DNA of 64,000 nucleotides from NCBI RefSeq assembly GCF_000971985.1, contig NZ_KQ040798.1, positions 549,826-613,825 of the forward strand, given 5' to 3'. The notes under the pieces are model-generated. The model worked only from the letters and a program-made list of their open reading frames with translations. It was not told the DNA's origin and ran no database searches. The DNA is from Paenibacillus dauci (GTDB taxonomy: Bacteria; Bacillota; Bacilli; Paenibacillales; Paenibacillaceae). Shown here piece after piece: positions 1 to 9,496 of the stretch; within the stretch, counting starts at the first letter, position 1; every line of letters begins with the position of its first letter. Both the position numbers and the translations under genes were made by a program.

Positions 1-459
1 CAGCAGCGCTTCCGGCAACTGGTCCATAATGGCTGCCAGGTGCTCATGTACGCCTTTGGGAGAACCCGGAAGATTAACGATCAGGCTGCGTTCGCGAATC
101 CCGCAGATCCCGCGAAACAACATGGCTGAACGGTTTTTCTGCATTACGGTAGCGCGCATGGCTTCTGCCATTCCGGGTACTTCACGCTGAATCACACGGC
201 GCGTTGCTTCCGGCGTCACATCACGCTGGGCCAGCTCTGTTCCACCTGTTGTCAGAATTAGATCGGCGTTAAAATATTCTGTCATTTCAATTAATGCAGC
301 AATAATCTCATCCGGTTCATCCGGTACCACACGATATTCTACAATCTTACCGCCCAGTTCTTCTTCTACCAGTTCACGGATGACCTGTGCGCTTGTATCT
401 TCACGCTCTCCACGTGCTCCTTTATCGCTGGCTGTGAGAATAGCCGTTCTCCAAACCAT
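1..459 (-). CDS. mogA: MogA/MoaB-family molybdenum cofactor protein (3' end cut by window)
   Basis: Partial gene: 153 codons are visible and the stop lies outside the window. MogA-type proteins adenylylate molybdopterin before molybdenum insertion in the cytoplasm. The protein opens MVWRTAILTASDKGARGERED, the usual first strand and loop of this fold. It then shows the MPT-binding loop TTGGTELAQRDVTPEAT (about residues 89-105) and the second signature NLPGSPKGV near residue 138. The ATG follows an AGGGAGG ribosome binding site. It lies 64 bp downstream of moaC on the same strand, so a cofactor operon is likely. The MogA versus MoaB assignment within the family is uncertain. Confidence 0.85.
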   Translation of the reverse strand, partial: MVWRTAILTASDKGARGEREDTSAQVIRELVEEELGGKIVEYRVVPDEPDEIIAALIEMTEYFNADLILTTGGTELAQRDVTPEATRRVIQREVPGMAEAMRATVMQKNRSAMLFRGICGIRERSLIVNLPGSPKGVHEHLAAIMDQLPEALL

Positions 460-523
460 ACGCTCACCCTCCCTATCTCTATGCCAATCCATATTCTGTA
501 TTTTATTGATCTGTACAGGATAT

Positions 524-1045
524 CTATGAATCTATCGTATAGTCTCCACTTTTGCCTCCGCTTTTGGAGAGCAGCAGTGTTGGACCGATAATCATATCTT
601 TTTGCAGCGCCTTGCACATATCGTAGACGGTCAGAGCGACTGCCGAAGCGGCTGTGAGTGCTTCCATTTCCACACCGGTTTTGCCTTCGGTCTTCACCTC
701 TACCTCGATATGCAGCTCATCCCGGCCATTATCCTCAAAGGTAACATTAATACCGGTGAGCGGTAGCGGATGACACATTGGAATCCAGTCCGATGTACGC
801 TTGGCAGCCTGAATACCTGCCACCTGCGCAACAGCCAGTACATCTCCCTTGCCAATCTGGCCCGCTTTGATAGCTGCCAGTGTATCCGGCTTCATGATAA
901 CACGAGTAGAAGCAACCGCTTTTCTTACCGAACTTTCCTTGCCGGAAATATCGACCATGCGCGCCCGACCCTGCTCATTGAAATGGGTCAGCTTGCCCGA
1001 AGATACCGGTAATCCTTCATATTCTTCATTTTCCCGATGGCTCAT
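524..1045 (-). CDS. moaC: Cyclic pyranopterin monophosphate synthase MoaC
   Basis: 173 residues. MoaC converts the MoaA product into cyclic pyranopterin monophosphate, the first committed molybdenum cofactor intermediate. Visible family motifs are MVDISGKE (about residue 30), the conserved IPMCHPLPL around residue 85, and [11 protein letters not shown] around residue 119, which carries the catalytic region. The reading frame is open further upstream, but the ATG at 1045 sits 5-10 nt after a GGGAGAG site and gives the standard length. It begins 17 nt after the stop of the cyclo-ligase gene, and the MogA-type gene follows, so the three are probably one transcript. The moaC next to the ABC-F/tsaD block matches the Bacillus subtilis neighbourhood. 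Confidence 0.93.
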   Translation of the reverse strand: MSHRENEEYEGLPVSSGKLTHFNEQGRARMVDISGKESSVRKAVASTRVIMKPDTLAAIKAGQIGKGDVLAVAQVAGIQAAKRTSDWIPMCHPLPLTGINVTFEDNGRDELHIEVEVKTEGKTGVEMEALTAASAVALTVYDMCKALQKDMIIGPTLLLSKSGGKSGDYTIDS

Positions 1046-1061
1046 TGTATCCCAACTCTCC

Positions 1062-1691
1062 CTAAACCTGCTGCTTCGTATACCGATATCCCGAAGCGGT
1101 AAATAAAATATCAATCCGAAAATCATGCGACTCCATTGGAATAGATGGCATGATCTGCGTTTCAAAAGCAAAAGCCCCCAATAATGGACGCTGTTTGGAC
1201 GATACTGTTAACTTGTGCATAAAACGATCATAGTATCCGCCACCATAACCGATCCGGCTGCCCTGTAAGTCATATCCCAGCCCAGGAACAATAACCAGAT
1301 CAATCTCCTGCCATTGTTCCTGCGGAAAAGCAGGTAATCCTTCACTCGGTTCCGGAATGCCATAAGCACCTGGCTGTACATCGGTAATCGAATCAATACG
1401 ATGCAGATGGAAAATACCTTTATGATGAAGATCAATACGCGGTACCAGTACTGTATCTCCCTGCTGCCAACAATACTCCAGTAGCGGAAGCGTGTCCGGT
1501 TCATCCCGATAAGCCAGATAACTGAATATCGTTAATGGGGAGGAGTCGTTTGCAGTACGTAACTGTTCTATATATGACTGAGCGGCAGTACAGATGTCTG
1601 CCGATTCTTTGATTCTCTGTGCAGGGTCCATATTCAGACGCCGCTGTTTAAGCTGCTTGCGCAAAAGAGATTTTCCGGATTCTAAATTCAC
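1062..1691 (-). CDS. fau: 5-formyltetrahydrofolate cyclo-ligase
   Basis: 209 residues, normal for the MTHFS/YgfA/YqgN family. The enzyme converts 5-formyl-THF to 5,10-methenyl-THF using ATP. The N-terminal basic helix ([11 protein letters not shown]) and the C-terminal nucleotide/folate motif [20 protein letters not shown] (about residues 136-155) are diagnostic. The start is GTG at 1691, preceded at good spacing by GGAGGAGG. It is the first gene of the minus-strand group fau-moaC-mogA, reading away from the ABC-F gene. Confidence 0.93.
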   Translation of the reverse strand: MNLESGKSLLRKQLKQRRLNMDPAQRIKESADICTAAQSYIEQLRTANDSSPLTIFSYLAYRDEPDTLPLLEYCWQQGDTVLVPRIDLHHKGIFHLHRIDSITDVQPGAYGIPEPSEGLPAFPQEQWQEIDLVIVPGLGYDLQGSRIGYGGGYYDRFMHKLTVSSKQRPLLGAFAFETQIMPSIPMESHDFRIDILFTASGYRYTKQQV

Positions 1692-2095
1692 CAGCTACCT
1701 CCTCCTGCAGATCAGGCTGCTTGACCGGATGGTAGGCCTGAGTCATTCATATTGACAGTGTAACACTTTCCTGTCAAAAAACCAATTTCACTTTGCATCA
1801 TTTACAGTATCGTAACCATCTGCTGTACAAGGAATAAGCCATGCAAAATAACGCGGTTTCATGTACACTGAATAGGATGGTCTAAGACCGATCCCGGCTG
1901 CTTCCTGCATGATGAGAAGCAAGCTCTTTTATAATAAGGATATAATCTTCTTTGCCATAACAAAAACGGCAGACAGTGGAAGAACCCGATACTCTTGCGA
2001 AAGTGATCAATCATTGAATGTTCCACATGCTGTTTCTGTCTCTGATTACATTAAGTTCGTGTCCGGCACTCCGGCACTTGGAAGGATGATAATAG
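1692..2095. promoter_or_regulatory. Divergent intergenic region between fau and the ABC-F gene
   Basis: 404 bp without a convincing gene. It must hold the promoters of both flanking genes. A perfect -35 hexamer TTGACA is present on the minus strand near 1775, inside an inverted repeat TGACAG-N-CTGTCA (about 1754-1776), but its -10 partner is poor. A TATAAT is present on the plus strand at 1941-1946 with no good -35. No RNA element was recognised. Confidence 0.35.
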
Positions 2096-4039
2096 ATGCT
2101 ATTACAAGCAAGCGGAATTACCAAACTATACGGAATTACCCCCATTCTGGATGGGATTAACCTGCAAATTGAGGAAAGAGAACGTATTGGTCTGGTCGGT
2201 GTAAACGGGGCCGGCAAATCGACTCTGCTCAAAATACTGGCTGGTGAAATGTCCTACGATAGCGGTCAGGTATTTCGCAGCAAAGAATTGACGCTGGGCT
2301 ACCTGGCACAGAACAGCGGACTGCATCACGGCAGTACGATCGGTGAAGAAATGCGCTCGGTATACGCTGATCTGATCGATACCGAGCAGGAGCTGCGCAC
2401 CATGGAGCAGCAGATTGCCGATCCGGATCGCATGGCAGATGAAAAAGCCTATGCCGATCTGCTGGAGCGTTATGCCCAGCGATCCGATTGGTTCCGCGAA
2501 CGCGGCGGATATGAGATGGAGACACGTATTCGCAGTATTCTGCACGGAATGGGCTTTGCCGAATTCTCCCAGGACACTCCCGTATCCACACTCAGCGGCG
2601 GTCAGAAAACCCGGCTGGCTCTGGCCCGCATCCTGCTGCAGGCACCCGATCTACTGATGCTCGATGAGCCTACCAACCATTTGGATCTGGATACGCTGGC
2701 CTGGCTGGAAGATTATCTGCGTGCCTATTCCGGCGCTCTGCTGGTCGTCTCTCATGACCGCTATTTCCTCGACCGTCTGGTAACTGGCATCGTCGAGATT
2801 GAACGCCACCGCTCCAAACGGTATACGGGCAACTATAGCCGCTATATCGATATCAAAGCAGCGGAATACGAGACGGCCGTCAAACAATTCGATAAACAGC
2901 AGGATGAAATCGCCAAAATGGAAGAATTTATCCAGAAAAATATCGTACGTGCCTCAACTACCAAACGTGCACAGAGCCGCCGCCGGGCACTGGAGAAAAT
3001 GGATCGCATGGATCGTCCTGCGGGTGATCTCAAAAAAGCCAGCTTCTCCTTTACAGCTTCTGTCGTATCGGGTAAAGATGTGCTACGCGTGAATAATCTG
3101 ACCTTGTCCTATGAAGACAAACAGCGTCTGTTCGAGCCGATTTCCTTTGAATTATGGCGTGGAGATATGGTTGCACTCATCGGTCCCAATGGTACCGGCA
3201 AGACCACTCTGCTCAAATCCCTGATCGGTGATCATCCTCCCGATGCAGGCAAGATCGAATGGGGCGCCAAAACCAAGATTGGTTACTATGACCAGGAACA
3301 GGGGCATCTGAACCCGAATAATACCGTACTTGAAGAAGTGTGGGGCAGTTTCCCGCATCTGGAAGAGGTTCGTATCCGTACAGTGCTTGGCAACTTCCTG
3401 TTCAGCGGTGAAGATGTACTCAAAAAAGTATCTGCACTTAGCGGGGGCGAGAAAGCCCGAGTTTCCCTGACCAAACTTATGCTGCTTGAAGCCAATGTAC
3501 TTATTCTCGATGAGCCGACCAACCATCTGGATCTAATGAGCAAGGAAGTACTGGAATCGGCATTAATGGATTATGAAGGCACGCTGCTATTCATTTCCCA
3601 TGACCGTTATTTCCTTAATAAAATGGCAGAACGCATTCTGGAACTGCGTCCGGATGGATTGACTACTTATCTCGGTAACTTTGATGATTATACGGCCAAA
3701 AAGCAGGAACTGAAGGAGCTCGCTGAAGAAGCTGCTGCTGCTGTGCAAGCCAAGTCGGCTGCGACGGCTGCTGCTTCCGGTATAGCTGTACCTGCCAATT
3801 CTTATGAAGAAGGCAAACAAGCCAAACGGGAAGAACGCAACCGCAAGCGTCGGCTGGAGCAGTTGGAAGTTGATATCGCCGGCTGGGAAGAACGAATTTC
3901 CGAACTGGAAGAGCAGCTTACGTTACCTGAGGTGTATCAGGACTACGAAGCCGTGCAATCCCGTCAAGAAGAGATTGCACGTCATCAGCAGGCACTGGAA
4001 GATGCCTATGAAGAATGGGAACTGCTTGCAGCCGAGTAG
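2096..4039 (+). CDS. ABC-F family ATPase (YdiF-like ribosome-associated)
   Basis: 647 residues with two ABC domains and no membrane segments, which defines ABC-F. ABC-F proteins act on the ribosome, and some confer antibiotic resistance by target protection. Domain 1 has Walker A GVNGAGKST (about residue 35), signature LSGGQKTR and Walker B LLMLDEPTNHLDL. Domain 2 has GPNGTGKTT (about 363), LSGGEKARVSL and LILDEPTNHLDL. A linker lies between (about 240-320), followed by an Ala-rich hinge and a charged coiled-coil C-terminus (about 545-647), as in B. subtilis YdiF (642 aa). The ATG at 2096 follows GGAAGGAT. Position next to the tsaD cluster supports the YdiF subgroup. Resistance function cannot be judged from this. 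Confidence 0.88.
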   Translation: MLLQASGITKLYGITPILDGINLQIEERERIGLVGVNGAGKSTLLKILAGEMSYDSGQVFRSKELTLGYLAQNSGLHHGSTIGEEMRSVYADLIDTEQELRTMEQQIADPDRMADEKAYADLLERYAQRSDWFRERGGYEMETRIRSILHGMGFAEFSQDTPVSTLSGGQKTRLALARILLQAPDLLMLDEPTNHLDLDTLAWLEDYLRAYSGALLVVSHDRYFLDRLVTGIVEIERHRSKRYTGNYSRYIDIKAAEYETAVKQFDKQQDEIAKMEEFIQKNIVRASTTKRAQSRRRALEKMDRMDRPAGDLKKASFSFTASVVSGKDVLRVNNLTLSYEDKQRLFEPISFELWRGDMVALIGPNGTGKTTLLKSLIGDHPPDAGKIEWGAKTKIGYYDQEQGHLNPNNTVLEEVWGSFPHLEEVRIRTVLGNFLFSGEDVLKKVSALSGGEKARVSLTKLMLLEANVLILDEPTNHLDLMSKEVLESALMDYEGTLLFISHDRYFLNKMAERILELRPDGLTTYLGNFDDYTAKKQELKELAEEAAAAVQAKSAATAAASGIAVPANSYEEGKQAKREERNRKRRLEQLEVDIAGWEERISELEEQLTLPEVYQDYEAVQSRQEEIARHQQALEDAYEEWELLAAE

Positions 4040-4119
4040 GTTGCTGTCAAGAGCTGTCCACGAATTTGTAAAATATATATACTTTTTGTAAGAAAGAGCG
4101 TTTGGATTTGTAAACAGGT

Positions 4120-4355
4120 TTATCCACAGTTAGGCAGGGTTATCAACGGGAAATATTGGATGTTACTATTCGATTTTTGCTTATAAATCGCCACTTTCTG
4201 ATTTTATCCATATTTATCCACCGAGTTATGCACATTGTCCACAGATTTGATAATAATTCCAGTTATATTCTATCCCCTGTTTCAGATTTAAAGAAAAGGT
4301 TAATGCAACGCCTTATTTCAATCTTATACACAAATTGCAGGGGATATGTGGATAA
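4120..4355. other. DnaA-box cluster in the ABC-F / tsaD intergenic region
   Basis: Two perfect DnaA boxes lie in opposite orientation: TTATCCACA at 4120-4128 and TGTGGATAA at 4347-4355. Between them are one-mismatch or two-mismatch boxes: TTATCCATA 4204-4212, TTATCCACC 4214-4222, TTATGCACA 4226-4234, TTGTCCACA 4235-4243 and TTATACACA 4324-4332. The whole 593-bp gap 4040-4632 is otherwise noncoding and A/T-rich. DnaA-box clusters outside oriC that titrate DnaA are known in B. subtilis, and I recall one at the gcp (tsaD) locus. There is no dnaA/dnaN here, so this is not the chromosomal origin. Confidence 0.75.
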
Positions 4356-4483
4356 ACTTGTTAACATCTTGACAGTCACGACTGCTCATGCTGCGCAATT
4401 TAAAATCCATTATTTTCCATTTGTTAATTGTCTGAAGTGACTTATTATCCAATTGACATCCATTAAGTAAAACATTCTATTAT

Positions 4484-4532
4484 AAAAAGGCTGTTCCCCT
4501 GAAGTATCATTGCTTCCGGGAACAGCCTTTTA
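4484..4532. terminator. Bidirectional rho-independent terminator
   Basis: Perfect inverted repeat AAAAGGCTGTTCCC / GGGAACAGCCTTTT with a 19-nt loop. The A/T runs serve both strands. It sits about 100 nt after the tsaD stop on the minus strand. Confidence 0.9.
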
Positions 4533-4632
4533 TTTGCTGGTAATTTGACCAGATGTATAATCTTGCTATCTAGCTGGCACATCTATACTTGTTCTGCGAC
4601 TGCCTTTAATAGCTGTACAATCACTTTTTGAA

Positions 4633-5694
4633 TCAACCGAGTTGTGGCGAACTTGCGACCGACCATTTTTCCAGAGACATGGACGGATCACCCTTGATAT
4701 CCAGTTCGGAAAATTCTCCATGTTTCCATTTGAGATAAGCAGCAGCACCAATCATGGCTGCATTATCGGTACAGTACTCAAATGGCGGAATCAGCAGCTC
4801 AATCTGCTCGCGTTCACATCGCTCGGTAAGCGTTTTGCGCAGTCCTTTGTTGACCGCTACGCCGCCGCACAGTAGCAGCTGACGTACACCGTAGGCATGC
4901 ACAGCACGAATAGCCTTTTCCACCAATACTTCGACGACGGCTTCCTGGAATCCACGGGCAATCTCGGCCGTCATCGGCTCTTCTCCGCGCATCTTCTTCT
5001 GGTTCACTACATTCAGTACTGCTGATTTGAGACCACTCAGGCTAAAATCATACGATCCCGGCTCCAGCCAGACACGCGGCAGATCAACAGCAGAAGCTGC
5101 TTCCATTGCCAGATTGTCTACATAAGGCCCCCCAGGGTAAGGGAACCCGAGTGCGCGCGCCACCTTGTCATACGCTTCGCCCACAGCATCATCACGGGTG
5201 CTGCCGATCAGCTTGAACTGACCTTCGCCCTCCAGCAATACCAGCTCGGTATGACCTCCGGATACGACCAGAGCCAGCGATGGATACTGTATGTCTGCTA
5301 CCAGATTGTTCGCATAAATATGACCGGCGATATGATGCGTACCGATCAGCGGTTTGTCCAGCGCAAAAGCCAGGCTTTTGGCCGCCATAATCCCTACCAG
5401 CAGCGCACCGACAAGTCCCGGTCCTTCGGTTACGGCTACAGCGGAGATATCCTGCAGAGACAATCCCGATTCGTTGATCGCTTCCTCAATCATCAGTGTA
5501 ATACTCTCCACATGCTTGCGGGAAGCCACTTCCGGAACAACGCCGCCAAATGCCTTATGCGTCTCGATCTGGCTGGATACCAGATTGGACAATACCTTTT
5601 TACCGTTTTGGACAATAGCTACCGAGGTCTCGTCGCAGCTCGTCTCGACCGCCAGAATATTGCACACCTGCTGCTGGTGCTCCTGCTTTATCAT
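4633..5694 (-). CDS. tsaD: tRNA N6-adenosine threonylcarbamoyltransferase TsaD
   Basis: 353 residues, normal for TsaD/Gcp/YdiE. With TsaB and TsaE it transfers threonylcarbamoyl from TC-AMP to A37 of ANN-decoding tRNAs. ASKHA-fold motifs are visible: the N-terminal phosphate loop AVETSCDETSVAIV, the metal-binding histidines in GTHHIAGHIYAN (about residue 120), VVSGGHTELVL (about 146), GEAYDKVARALG and the C-terminal TDNAAMIG. The start codon overlaps the rimI stop (4 bp), so translation is coupled. It is the last gene of tsaE-tsaB-rimI-tsaD, followed by a strong terminator. Confidence 0.97.
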   Translation of the reverse strand: MIKQEHQQQVCNILAVETSCDETSVAIVQNGKKVLSNLVSSQIETHKAFGGVVPEVASRKHVESITLMIEEAINESGLSLQDISAVAVTEGPGLVGALLVGIMAAKSLAFALDKPLIGTHHIAGHIYANNLVADIQYPSLALVVSGGHTELVLLEGEGQFKLIGSTRDDAVGEAYDKVARALGFPYPGGPYVDNLAMEAASAVDLPRVWLEPGSYDFSLSGLKSAVLNVVNQKKMRGEEPMTAEIARGFQEAVVEVLVEKAIRAVHAYGVRQLLLCGGVAVNKGLRKTLTERCEREQIELLIPPFEYCTDNAAMIGAAAYLKWKHGEFSELDIKGDPSMSLEKWSVASSPQLG

Positions 5695-6209
5695 GAATAA
5701 TCCACGCTTCCTTCCATATTTCCATGCTCCCCATGCTGCGGAAGCTCACACCACATAATCAGTGCATCCTCATTATTGTCCGAATAGTATCCCTTACGTA
5801 CCCCTGCATCTACAAAACCAAGCTTGCGGTACAGATTCTGGGCTGGCTCATTCGTGACGCGAACTTCCAGCGTCATCCGTACCATTCCGAGTTCTACTGC
5901 CCATTCCATCAGCCGGAGCAGCAGCATCTGTCCCAATTTGCGACCACGGCATGATTCGCGGATCGCTATATTGGTCACATGGGCTTCATCCATAATGGTC
6001 CACATCCCTGCATAGCCAACAATGATACCCTCCAGTTCAATTACCAGATAACGGGCAAAATGGTTCATCGTCAGCTCATTGCGGAATGCTTCTTCGGTCC
6101 ATGGAAGAGTAAATGCCTCATGTTCAATTTCAATAATTTTCGTAATATCTTCGATCGTCATCCTGCGAAGAGCCGGTTGCTCCTCACGAGGGCTGAATAG
6201 TGATTCCAC
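5691..6209 (-). CDS. rimI: Ribosomal protein S18-alanine N-acetyltransferase RimI-like (GNAT)
   Basis: 172 residues. GNAT-fold acetyltransferase with the acetyl-CoA loop RESCRGRKLGQMLL (about residues 93-106) and the conserved VRVTNEPAQNLYRKLGF segment near 120-136, typical of RimI. The start is GTG at 6209 behind GAGGAAG. It lies between tsaB and tsaD, as in B. subtilis ydiC-ydiD-ydiE, and overlaps tsaD by 4 bp. The family acetylates N-terminal residues of ribosomal protein S18; the actual substrate here is unproven. Confidence 0.9.
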   Translation of the reverse strand: MESLFSPREEQPALRRMTIEDITKIIEIEHEAFTLPWTEEAFRNELTMNHFARYLVIELEGIIVGYAGMWTIMDEAHVTNIAIRESCRGRKLGQMLLLRLMEWAVELGMVRMTLEVRVTNEPAQNLYRKLGFVDAGVRKGYYSDNNEDALIMWCELPQHGEHGNMEGSVDYS

Positions 6210-6226
6210 AGCTGCACTTCCTCTCT

Positions 6227-7066
6227 CTAGGAATGACGCAGCAGATTGGCTTCCGCCTCCGACAGCTGCGTGTAATTGGGTAACAAGGTATGCACAGGGT
6301 CATTCTGTCCGGCGAGCAGACGCGCGGCGCCAATCTGTCCGGCACGCTGCGCTTCGAGACTGCTGGCACGGATCTGCAGACGCTCTCCTACAATCGTGCG
6401 CAGCTGTTCTGCACGTTCGGTATGGGCTGCTGTCTCTCCAACGATCAGGATACGCTGTGGACGCTCGGTTTCCGGCAGGGATTGATAATATTCACCCATG
6501 CGCTGCATCCATTCATCCATCAAGATAATCCGGTCATCCTGTAACTGCTGCGGCAATTGCTGTTCTGCACTAATCTGAAAAAGACCAGTATAGACCTGCG
6601 CACGCCGGGCATCGATCAATGGAATGATCCAGTCCAGTCCAGATGCTGTCTCGGCAAAGGAAAACGACTGTGCTTCATGATCTGCCGACTGCGTTGTATC
6701 TGTCTCTTCCCTTTCGGCACGAGCATGATAACCGCTCCATGCCAGCGCAGCCAGACTCGAGAAGCCTGCAACAGGAATCTGAAGCGTCCATGCCAGTGTC
6801 TTGGCCGTCGTCACAGCAATCCGGATTCCCGTATACGAACCGGGACCGATCCCTACTGCAATTCCATCCAGCTGATGACGCTCCGTACCTGTCTGCGTCA
6901 TGAGCGTAGTAATACTGTCCATCAAGCCTACCGAATGATTGCGATCGGCATTACTGCTATGAGCAGCCAGTACCTGTTCATCTTCCATAATGGCTACAGC
7001 CTGCGCAGCCGTAGCCGTATCCAAAACCAAAAACCGCTTGCGCGGTTGTCTGTTCATTTCATTCAT
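6227..7066 (-). CDS. tsaB: t6A biosynthesis dimerization protein TsaB
   Basis: About 279 residues. TsaB is an inactive paralogue of TsaD that scaffolds the TsaBDE complex. It shows the ASKHA start FLVLDTATAAQAVAIMED and the second conserved block GIAVGIGPGSYTGIRIAVTTAKTLAW (about residues 85-110). The protein is somewhat longer than usual (about 230) because of a polar insert near residues 130-155 rich in E, T, Q and S. The frame opens with TTG at 7069 overlapping the tsaE stop; ATG codons at 7066 and 7057 follow, and which is used is not clear because no strong ribosome site precedes them. Coupling to tsaE is likely. Confidence 0.92.
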   Translation of the reverse strand: MNEMNRQPRKRFLVLDTATAAQAVAIMEDEQVLAAHSSNADRNHSVGLMDSITTLMTQTGTERHQLDGIAVGIGPGSYTGIRIAVTTAKTLAWTLQIPVAGFSSLAALAWSGYHARAEREETDTTQSADHEAQSFSFAETASGLDWIIPLIDARRAQVYTGLFQISAEQQLPQQLQDDRIILMDEWMQRMGEYYQSLPETERPQRILIVGETAAHTERAEQLRTIVGERLQIRASSLEAQRAGQIGAARLLAGQNDPVHTLLPNYTQLSEAEANLLRHS

Positions 7067-7560
7067 CAATTGTCACTGACTCCATTCTGTATGAGCTCCT
7101 GGCACCATGCGGCATAGGGTTCGCCATAACCGGTGCAGGCAATTGTACGGCTGTCATCTTCATTTACGGTAATCTGGATAGCCAGCCGCTCTTCGGGTAG
7201 CAGATCCTCGATTCGGCTTGACCACTCGACCAGCGTCGCACCTTCTCCAAAAAAATATTCATCCAATCCCAGATCAGCTGCTTCCGGCTCACTGATCCGG
7301 TATACATCCATATGGTAAAAGGGCATACGTCCCTCATACTCTTTGATAATGGTAAAAGTAGGGCTGTTCACCATGCCCGGAACTTCCAGATGGCGAGCAA
7401 ATGCTTTGGAAAAATGCGTCTTGCCGGCTCCCAGATCACCATCAAGTGTAATCATCGTCCCCGGTATGGCACGCTGTGCCAGAAAAGCAGCCAGTTGCTC
7501 TGTCTCCTCCAGATTATGGCTCCGGTATTCGTAGTAATGTTGCGGCTTCTGATTCGCCAT
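7066..7560 (-). CDS. tsaE: tRNA threonylcarbamoyladenosine ATPase TsaE
   Basis: 164 residues. P-loop ATPase needed for t6A complex turnover. It shows Walker A LDGDLGAGKTHFSKA (about residues 38-52), the switch region NSPTFTIIKEYEG and the Walker B-like FYHMDVYRI (about 82). The frame is open upstream, but ATG 7560 is preceded by GGAGG at 6-nt spacing, so I use it. First gene of the four-gene t6A operon. It overlaps tsaB at the stop codon. Confidence 0.94.
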   Translation of the reverse strand: MANQKPQHYYEYRSHNLEETEQLAAFLAQRAIPGTMITLDGDLGAGKTHFSKAFARHLEVPGMVNSPTFTIIKEYEGRMPFYHMDVYRISEPEAADLGLDEYFFGEGATLVEWSSRIEDLLPEERLAIQITVNEDDSRTIACTGYGEPYAAWCQELIQNGVSDN

Positions 7561-7656
7561 GAGTGCCTCCGTTGCAAATAGTCGCAAATTCCTGCGGCTA
7601 TTCTGCTTTCTATCAATAATCTTGTACCGGCACAGCCGATAATCCTGCTTTATCGC

Positions 7657-7696
7657 AAAAAAATCTCTGCAACATGCAGGCTGTTACAGAGATTAT
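7657..7696 (-). terminator. Rho-independent terminator of the cardiolipin synthase gene
   Basis: On the minus strand a 14-bp stem (AATCTCTGTAACA pairing with TGTTGCAGAGATT, one G-T wobble) is followed by seven T residues (A-run 7657-7663 on the plus strand). It lies about 75 nt past the cls stop. Confidence 0.85.
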
Positions 7697-7771
7697 ATCA
7701 TATTCCACTGCTGCTTAGGCCGGTCTGTTCCTTTTTGTATCAGGGTTATCTTGTTCATGAATCCGGCTGTC

Positions 7772-9202
7772 CTACAAAAGAGGCGACAGCATGCGTGACA
7801 AAGTCTCCATAGTCTTCTGTACCCGGGAACGACGGATAAATTCATGATAATTGATTCGGCTGCTTTCCTTCAGATCCCGATTGAAATCCTCCATCAGCCG
7901 CTCGATCGTCTCCTGTTCAAACAAAATGGCAGACAGCTCGAAATTGCTATAAAAGCTGCGCATATCCATATTGGCTGTACCGACCGACGCAAGCAGATCA
8001 TCGATAATCATTACTTTGGCATGAACGAATCCTTTTTCATACTGGTGAATCCGTACGCCGACTCTCATCAGTTCCTCGATATAAGAGAGGGATGCGTATT
8101 GAACAATCTGGGAATCGGATATTTTGGGAATAATAATATCCACTTCTACCCCGCTGACCGCAGCTGTCTTGATCGCTGCATAAATACTCTGATCCGGGAT
8201 AAAATACGGCGTTGTGATACAGATACGCCGCTTAGCTACAGCCAGTGCACTGAAACACATCTCCTGGATGGCATTCCAGTTACGATCCGGACCGCTGGCT
8301 ACGATCAATGCCCGTTCTTGTCCGGCACACTGATGCTCGGGGAAATAGACCGGATCGGTGATTCGCTGACCGGAAGCAAACTCCCAGTCTTCCAGAAACA
8401 CAATCTGTAAAAAGTAAACCGTATCCCCGCGAACTTCCAGGTGCGTATCCCGCCAGTATCCAAGACTGGAGTAGAGTCCAAGGTAATCATCACCGATATT
8501 CAGTCCGCCGATAAAACCGACCTCTCCATCGATAACGAGAATTTTGCGGTGATTACGGTAATTGACTTCACGCTGAATAAACGAAGTAAACGGTGGCAAA
8601 AAGAAATGGAATTCTACACCGGCAGCTTTGAGCTTTTTGACAAATTTGTGCTTGAGATGATAACTGCCCAGTCCATCGCACATCATCCGTACTTTGACAC
8701 CGGACTGCGCTTTACGGATCAGCACTTCGGTAAATTCCCGGCCAATCATATCATCGCGGAAAATGTAGAACTGGATGTGTATATGGTGCTGAGCCTGTTC
8801 CAGTGCCTTGAGCATTGCCGTAAAAGTCGGCTTGCCATCGGTCAGCACTTCGATCTGGCTGCATGAAGTGATTGGATTCTCGGTCAGATGGGACAGCAGC
8901 GAGAACAATCGTCCCTGTGCCAGAAATTCTTCATTGCCCATATCTTCGGCCGAGCGGATAACAGCGGCTTGCTTCCAGAGCCGACTGCGTACTTCACGGA
9001 AAATAATCGTTCCTTTTTTACGGATCGTTCTGCGGCTGCGATAGTTGCGTGCCACAAAGTAATACACGATAAACCCGATAAAAGGAACGCAAAAGGAAAT
9101 AAACATCCAGGCGACCGCTTTGGTCGGTGAACGGAACTCCAATACCAGAATCGTACCTATCTGGGAAATAAATATAATGCACAAAATAAACAACCAGATC
9201 AT
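7772..9202 (-). CDS. cls: Cardiolipin synthase (phospholipase D family)
   Basis: 476 residues, normal for bacterial Cls. It condenses two phosphatidylglycerols to cardiolipin at the membrane. Two N-terminal membrane segments (about residues 1-20 and 32-50) are followed by two PLD domains with HKD motifs: HRKILVIDGEVGFIGG (about 214-229) and HAKVMIIDDLLASVGTAN (about 393-410). ATG at 9202 follows GGAAAGGAAG. It stands alone between a terminator and a 294-bp spacer. Reason to prefer Cls over other PLD enzymes: the membrane segments plus full-length two-domain layout. Confidence 0.93.
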   Translation of the reverse strand: MIWLFILCIIFISQIGTILVLEFRSPTKAVAWMFISFCVPFIGFIVYYFVARNYRSRRTIRKKGTIIFREVRSRLWKQAAVIRSAEDMGNEEFLAQGRLFSLLSHLTENPITSCSQIEVLTDGKPTFTAMLKALEQAQHHIHIQFYIFRDDMIGREFTEVLIRKAQSGVKVRMMCDGLGSYHLKHKFVKKLKAAGVEFHFFLPPFTSFIQREVNYRNHRKILVIDGEVGFIGGLNIGDDYLGLYSSLGYWRDTHLEVRGDTVYFLQIVFLEDWEFASGQRITDPVYFPEHQCAGQERALIVASGPDRNWNAIQEMCFSALAVAKRRICITTPYFIPDQSIYAAIKTAAVSGVEVDIIIPKISDSQIVQYASLSYIEELMRVGVRIHQYEKGFVHAKVMIIDDLLASVGTANMDMRSFYSNFELSAILFEQETIERLMEDFNRDLKESSRINYHEFIRRSRVQKTMETLSRMLSPLL

Positions 9203-9496
9203 GCTGCGCTTCCTTTCCGGCTAAATAAAAATGGTATACAAACCGTATCATATCAGATGCTGTACTTATTTAGCGACAATTGTACTGTTATCCATATAAC
9301 CACAGCATCCCCCAACTGATTCACTCCAGACCCTTGTAAAATATTCCATATGATACCTTTGCTAATTTGGCTTAATGAAAAGAGCTGCATCCGGCAGTTG
9401 ATAGCATCAGCAAAACGCCCTTCCGGCAGGAAGGACGCGCAGTACTGCTATTCAGGATAGGGTCGATCTCATTATTCTCATGCTGAGACCCTATTA

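Noticed and set aside
4120-4355. Chromosomal origin of replication
   Set aside because: DnaA boxes are present, but there is no dnaA, dnaN, rnpA or clear unwinding element in the window.
4156-4440. 94-codon open frame between the ABC-F gene and tsaD
   Set aside because: Overlaps the DnaA-box cluster, has no ribosome site and no recognisable protein features.
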